Below, piece after piece: positions 62,006 to 64,000 of a stretch of 64,000 bases of DNA. The stretch is from positions 124,001 to 188,000 of the forward strand of contig JAQXDE010000038.1 of NCBI GenBank assembly GCA_029251525.1. The letters run 5' to 3'. Positions within the stretch are counted from its first letter, which is position 1, and the number at the start of each line of letters is the position of its first letter. Origin of the DNA: Saprospiraceae bacterium. GTDB taxonomy: Bacteria > Bacteroidota > Bacteroidia > Chitinophagales > Saprospiraceae. Below the pieces are notes generated by a model, which saw only the letters and a list, made by a program, of their open reading frames with translations, was not told the DNA's origin and searched no databases. The position numbers were made by a program, and so were the translations under genes.

Positions 62006-64000
62006 ATGTCGATGGAGAATATTCTACGAGATTCTAAATTTCAAAAAAAATTAGTACTAATTGCTGAGGAAAACGGTGATTCTTTCGAGGATGTTTATGC
62101 AAAGGCGGCTGAGTATATGAAGGAATTGTATACGCAACATAGTCCTGTTGCTAATGTGATGGGGATGGAATTTTCGCAATACATTCTTTCTCGTGGGTAT
62201 AAAAAAACTATTGATGTTAATCCTACAGAAATGAAACAATTGAGTCACTTGGCTCGACAACATCCGATTGCCTTCGTGATGACTCATAAAACTTATATTG
62301 ATATGATGGTACTGGCCGTGGTGCTGACTCAGCATGGTGTTCCATTGCCTTACACTTTTGCGGGGATCAATATGGCTTTTATGGGGTTGAATCAAATGGG
62401 AAGACAAAATGGAGTGATTTTTATTCGAAGATCATTTAAAGAGAATGAGATTTATAAAACGACTTTGCGACATTTTATCGCATCCTTGGTGAATGATAAT
62501 GCGCATTTCATGTGGGCGATCGAGGGAACTCGATCTCGAACTGGGAAATTAGTTTGGCCTAAAGTGGGAATTTTAAAATATATCAAAGAAGCGGAAGAGC
62601 AATCTTTTCAAGAAATAAAATATGTACCTGTATCAATAGTATATGATTTGATTCCAGATGTTAAGGACATTACTTTGCAGTGGCGACGAAACAAAAAAAC
62701 ACCTGAAAGTTTAATGTGGTTCATGAATTACATTAAAAAAATGGGGAATAATTTTGGAAAAATTTCATTAAGGTTTGGTGAACCTGTGGTTGTAAACGAT
62801 GATAATTCTGTTGCTATTATTACAGAAGGGCACGATGTTAAAGGATATTCTGGGAAGTTACCAAGATTTGCTTTGGAACTCGTTCATAAAATTAATGAGA
62901 TAACCCCTGTTACAACTTCTTCATTGATATGTATTGCTTTGTTGAGTAAATTTTCTCTGAATAAAATAGCCATTGAAAATGATGTTATTAGATTGATGGA
63001 GTTGATTGAAAAACGAAATCCAGATGCATTAGTTGATAGAGGAAAACCAATAGGAGAAAGTGTTCAAACAGCACTGAATTTATTGATTCGCGCAAAACTC
63101 ATCTTGCAGCACGGAGATATTCTCCATGCAAAATATGTGATTATTTCCGAAAATTATTTACAGGCAACTTATTATGCAAATATGTCTGTACACCATTTAT
63201 ACCAACGTGCATTCATCGAACTTGCTTTGCTAGAATCTTCAAAAGCAAAGTCAGGTCTAAGGGCAGAAATTTTTTGGAGTGAAATAATGGAACTGCGAAA
63301 ACTATTTAAGTTTGAATTTTTTTATTCTAAAAAATCTCAATTTTCTGATGAATTGGAATCGAACTTAGAGGTGTTAGATGAAAATTGGGAAAAATTAATA
63401 AGGCAAACAAAATCAGATGCTATTTCATTTTTGGAAAAACAAAATGTTATAGTTGCACCCGTAGTTTTACATAGTTATGTGGAAGCTTATCGAGTGGTTG
63501 TTTATGCACTGCAAAACATGCGACCACGACGAGTTTTCGATGAAGAGAATTTTATTAACGATTGTTTATTTGTTAGTGAAGAGATGCATTGGCAAGGAAG
63601 GGTTCAAAGGATCGAATCAGTTTCAAAACCATTTTTAATAAATGGAATTCGTTTGGCAAAAAATTTAGGTTTGATTCCTACACCAGATGATAATAAGAAA
63701 GATGCTATTCAAAAATTTCTTAATCAATTAAACGACGTTTCTGAAAGAATCAAAACTTTACAGGCACTTACTTTAACCAAATCTGCTGAAACGACTAAGC
63801 TCGTTCCAATCGAGAGAGATATTGTACCGGGTTCCAAAATAGACGCTTTTACTCGTCCGGTCATGGAAGGCGAAGGTGGTGCACACATAGGTGCATTTTT
63901 TGACTTAGATAGAACTTTAATAAAAGGGTTTTCGGCCAAAGAATTTTTTCAGACAAAAGTGCTTAGTGGACGAATTACAGCTCGTGAGGTTGTAGCACAG
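62006..64000 (+). CDS. Glycerol-3-phosphate acyltransferase-like protein with HAD phosphatase domain (3' end outside window)
   Basis: The frame is open from ATG 62006 to the last base, 665 codons, so the C-terminus is missing. The N-terminal part is a PlsB-type acyltransferase: His94-Asp99 in THKTYIDM (HX4D), FAGINMAFMGLNQMGRQNGV, IFIRRSF, and the substrate motif EGTRSRTGK, which bind glycerol 3-phosphate. After a helical region a HAD-IB phosphatase domain begins at 630 with FFDLDRTLIKG (Asp633, Asp635). A PlsB plus HAD combination could acylate glycerol 3-phosphate and remove phosphate, as in mycobacterial HAD-acyltransferase fusions. With the divergent lipase and the WS/DGAT at 42 kb it fits triacylglycerol metabolism. 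Confidence 0.9.
   Translation, partial: MSMENILRDSKFQKKLVLIAEENGDSFEDVYAKAAEYMKELYTQHSPVANVMGMEFSQYILSRGYKKTIDVNPTEMKQLSHLARQHPIAFVMTHKTYIDMMVLAVVLTQHGVPLPYTFAGINMAFMGLNQMGRQNGVIFIRRSFKENEIYKTTLRHFIASLVNDNAHFMWAIEGTRSRTGKLVWPKVGILKYIKEAEEQSFQEIKYVPVSIVYDLIPDVKDITLQWRRNKKTPESLMWFMNYIKKMGNNFGKISLRFGEPVVVNDDNSVAIITEGHDVKGYSGKLPRFALELVHKINEITPVTTSSLICIALLSKFSLNKIAIENDVIRLMELIEKRNPDALVDRGKPIGESVQTALNLLIRAKLILQHGDILHAKYVIISENYLQATYYANMSVHHLYQRAFIELALLESSKAKSGLRAEIFWSEIMELRKLFKFEFFYSKKSQFSDELESNLEVLDENWEKLIRQTKSDAISFLEKQNVIVAPVVLHSYVEAYRVVVYALQNMRPRRVFDEENFINDCLFVSEEMHWQGRVQRIESVSKPFLINGIRLAKNLGLIPTPDDNKKDAIQKFLNQLNDVSERIKTLQALTLTKSAETTKLVPIERDIVPGSKIDAFTRPVMEGEGGAHIGAFFDLDRTLIKGFSAKEFFQTKVLSGRITAREVVAQ

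Noticed and set aside
62057-62407. 116-codon minus-strand frame at the acyltransferase gene
   Set aside because: The plus-strand frame is open for 665 codons with acyltransferase motifs, so the minus-strand frame is a shadow.
1-64000. tRNA, rRNA, CRISPR, insertion sequence or prophage
   Set aside because: I found no GGTTCGAATCC-type T-loop with an acceptor stem, no regularly spaced repeats, no transposase or integrase and no phage genes; short TTCGAAC matches are isolated.

Overview
This 64 kb window is A+T-rich, gene-dense chromosomal DNA from a Bacteroidota bacterium. The evidence is the presence of C-terminal type IX secretion (T9SS) sorting domains, Omp28-type lipoproteins, DUF6029 and DUF5723 barrel-like proteins, very few Shine-Dalgarno sites, and repeated Bacteroidota-type -7 promoter boxes (TAnnTTTG) ahead of genes. 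The WS/DGAT neutral-lipid genes and a large Reg_prop sensor kinase fit the Saprospiria or a neighbouring lineage, but that finer placement is inference. I see no phage, insertion sequence, CRISPR array, tRNA or rRNA.

Layout. 1-3.7 kb: two tandem MltD-like lytic transglycosylases (the first cut by the window edge), then two Hsp20 chaperones. 3.7-4.2 kb: a structured intergenic region with two perfect inverted DnaA boxes and a hairpin-rich leader before a K+-dependent membrane pyrophosphatase. 6.7-10.9 kb: a C-terminal processing protease and an ABC-F ATPase. 11-20.8 kb: an envelope and redox block (TlpA-like thioredoxin, DUF6029 protein, Omp28 lipoprotein, membrane polyferredoxin with an FAD oxidoreductase, a T9SS-exported Omp28-like protein and a second T9SS protein). 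20.9-26 kb: housekeeping genes (queD, holB, a PSP1/RicT protein, lpdA). 26-33.6 kb: regulation (ECF-like sigma factor, LytTR regulator, giant Reg_prop histidine kinase, and a small kinase whose phospho-acceptor histidine is replaced by Asn). 34-42 kb: TPR protein, thioredoxin lipoprotein, WaaE-like glycosyltransferase, cysQ, galE and an M1 peptidase. 42-46.6 kb: WS/DGAT fused to an SCP2 domain, a divergent phasin-like protein, a BTAD/SARP-type regulator and an OmpA protein. 46.7-57 kb: gpmI, a YbjQ protein, smpB, a DUF547 protein, a beta-CASP hydrolase, and a lipoprotein/DUF5723/T9SS-esterase trio. 57.4-64 kb: a Rof-like protein, a decayed hydrolase-OsmC fusion pseudogene, psuG with a divergent BtpA protein, a LysE-like membrane protein, a lipase and a PlsB-like acyltransferase with a C-terminal HAD phosphatase domain that runs off the end of the window.

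How the genes may work together. The acyltransferase-HAD protein, WS/DGAT-SCP2, phasin-like protein and lipase look like parts of a triacylglycerol or wax-ester storage pathway. The block at 11-20 kb looks like an envelope thiol-redox route: cytosolic FAD oxidoreductase to membrane polyferredoxin on one side, and exported CxxC proteins on the other. Observations beyond the plain gene list are the inverted DnaA-box pair, the His-less kinase, a small frameshifted membrane gene overlapping smpB, a small gene hidden between kinase and regulator, the decayed OsmC fusion, and an 18-bp perfect hairpin just before the SARP gene.
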